Part shown: positions 5,961 to 6,064 of the stretch, in pieces
Numbering within the stretch: the first letter of the stretch is position 1
How the letters are laid out: each line of letters opens with the position of its first letter
NCBI GenBank assembly: GCA_964628195.1
Contig: CAZVPF010000086.1
Coordinates: forward strand, 1 to 6,064
DNA from: CAZVPF01 sp964628195
GTDB taxonomy: Bacteria; Planctomycetota; Phycisphaerae; Sedimentisphaerales; Anaerohalosphaeraceae
DNA: 6,064 nt
Direction: 5' to 3'
Position numbers and translations under genes: made by a program
The notes under the pieces: generated by a model
Told to the model about the DNA's origin: nothing
Seen by the model: only the letters and a program-made list of their open reading frames with translations
Databases searched by the model: none

Positions 5961-6064
5961 TTAAACAGGCAGATTACCTTCGGCCTCGATGGTGTCGATT
6001 GGCAGGTTAATAAATGTGGGCGGTCCGGTTTGTTTGTTGTCCATAAATGGAGTCTCCTGAAAAA
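5961..6064 (-). CDS. Converging reading frame at the right edge: tail of a longer gene or 27-residue small protein
   Basis: The minus-strand frame ends at TAA (5963-5961), only nine bases from the stop of the converging hydrolase gene, and stays open to the window edge (34 codons), so it may be the C-terminus of a gene lying mainly to the right. Within it, an ATG at 6044-6042 would begin a 27-residue peptide starting MDNKQTGPPTF and ending EAEGNLPV. That ATG has AGGAG (6058-6054) nine bases upstream, a good Shine-Dalgarno at normal distance, so a very small stand-alone gene is also possible. The codons are mixed with GC at about half of the third positions, consistent with real coding. The peptide has no membrane segment, no cysteines and no motif I recognise. 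Between the two converging genes there is no room for a terminator hairpin. Confidence 0.45.
   Translation of the reverse strand, partial: FQETPFMDNKQTGPPTFINLPIDTIEAEGNLPV

Noticed and set aside
1..6064. tRNA, rRNA, CRISPR array, insertion sequence or attachment site
   Set aside because: No cloverleaf, no regular spaced direct repeats, no transposase motif and no terminal inverted repeats were seen on either strand.

Overview
The window looks like part of a carbohydrate-utilisation locus from a moderately GC-rich bacterium with many sulfatases and beta-helix enzymes. A Tat-exported Cys-type sulfatase, a large lipoprotein of the right-handed beta-helix (GH141-like) type and an RbsA/MglA-type sugar ABC ATPase together suggest Planctomycetota (perhaps a Phycisphaerae relative) or the neighbouring Lentisphaerota/Kiritimatiellota. 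The taxonomy is inferred from gene style only; there is no rRNA or other marker here.

Layout. (1) Bases 1-942, minus strand: N-terminal 314 residues of a two-domain sugar ABC importer ATPase, cut by the left edge. (2) Bases 943-1169: an AT-rich divergent control region. It holds a good sigma70-type promoter for the ABC gene (TTGACA, 17-nt spacer, TAAGAT), a perfect 10-bp palindrome just downstream of the -10, three copies of TTTGTGC around the promoter, and a weaker candidate promoter facing the sulfatase. (3) Bases 1170-2837, plus: formylglycine-type S1 sulfatase with a twin-arginine signal. (4) Bases 2883-2911: a clear Rho-independent terminator. (5) Bases 2958-5114, plus: GH141-like beta-helix lipoprotein. 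(6) Bases 5145-5951, plus: alpha/beta hydrolase, 30 nt behind the beta-helix gene and probably co-transcribed with it. (7) Bases 5961-6064, minus: a converging reading frame at the right edge, either the tail of a longer gene or a 27-residue small protein with its own ribosome binding site.

How the parts may work together (inference): the lipoprotein glycosidase and the exported sulfatase would act outside the cytoplasm on a sulfated glycan, the ABC system would import a released sugar, and the cytoplasmic hydrolase could cleave an ester or other small bond on the product. A fucose- or xylose-containing sulfated glycan fits the characterised activities of GH141, but the sequence does not fix the substrate. 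Nothing in the window is a clearly new kind of system; the points most worth a second look are the divergent control region, the pairing of the enzymes, and the right-edge reading frame.
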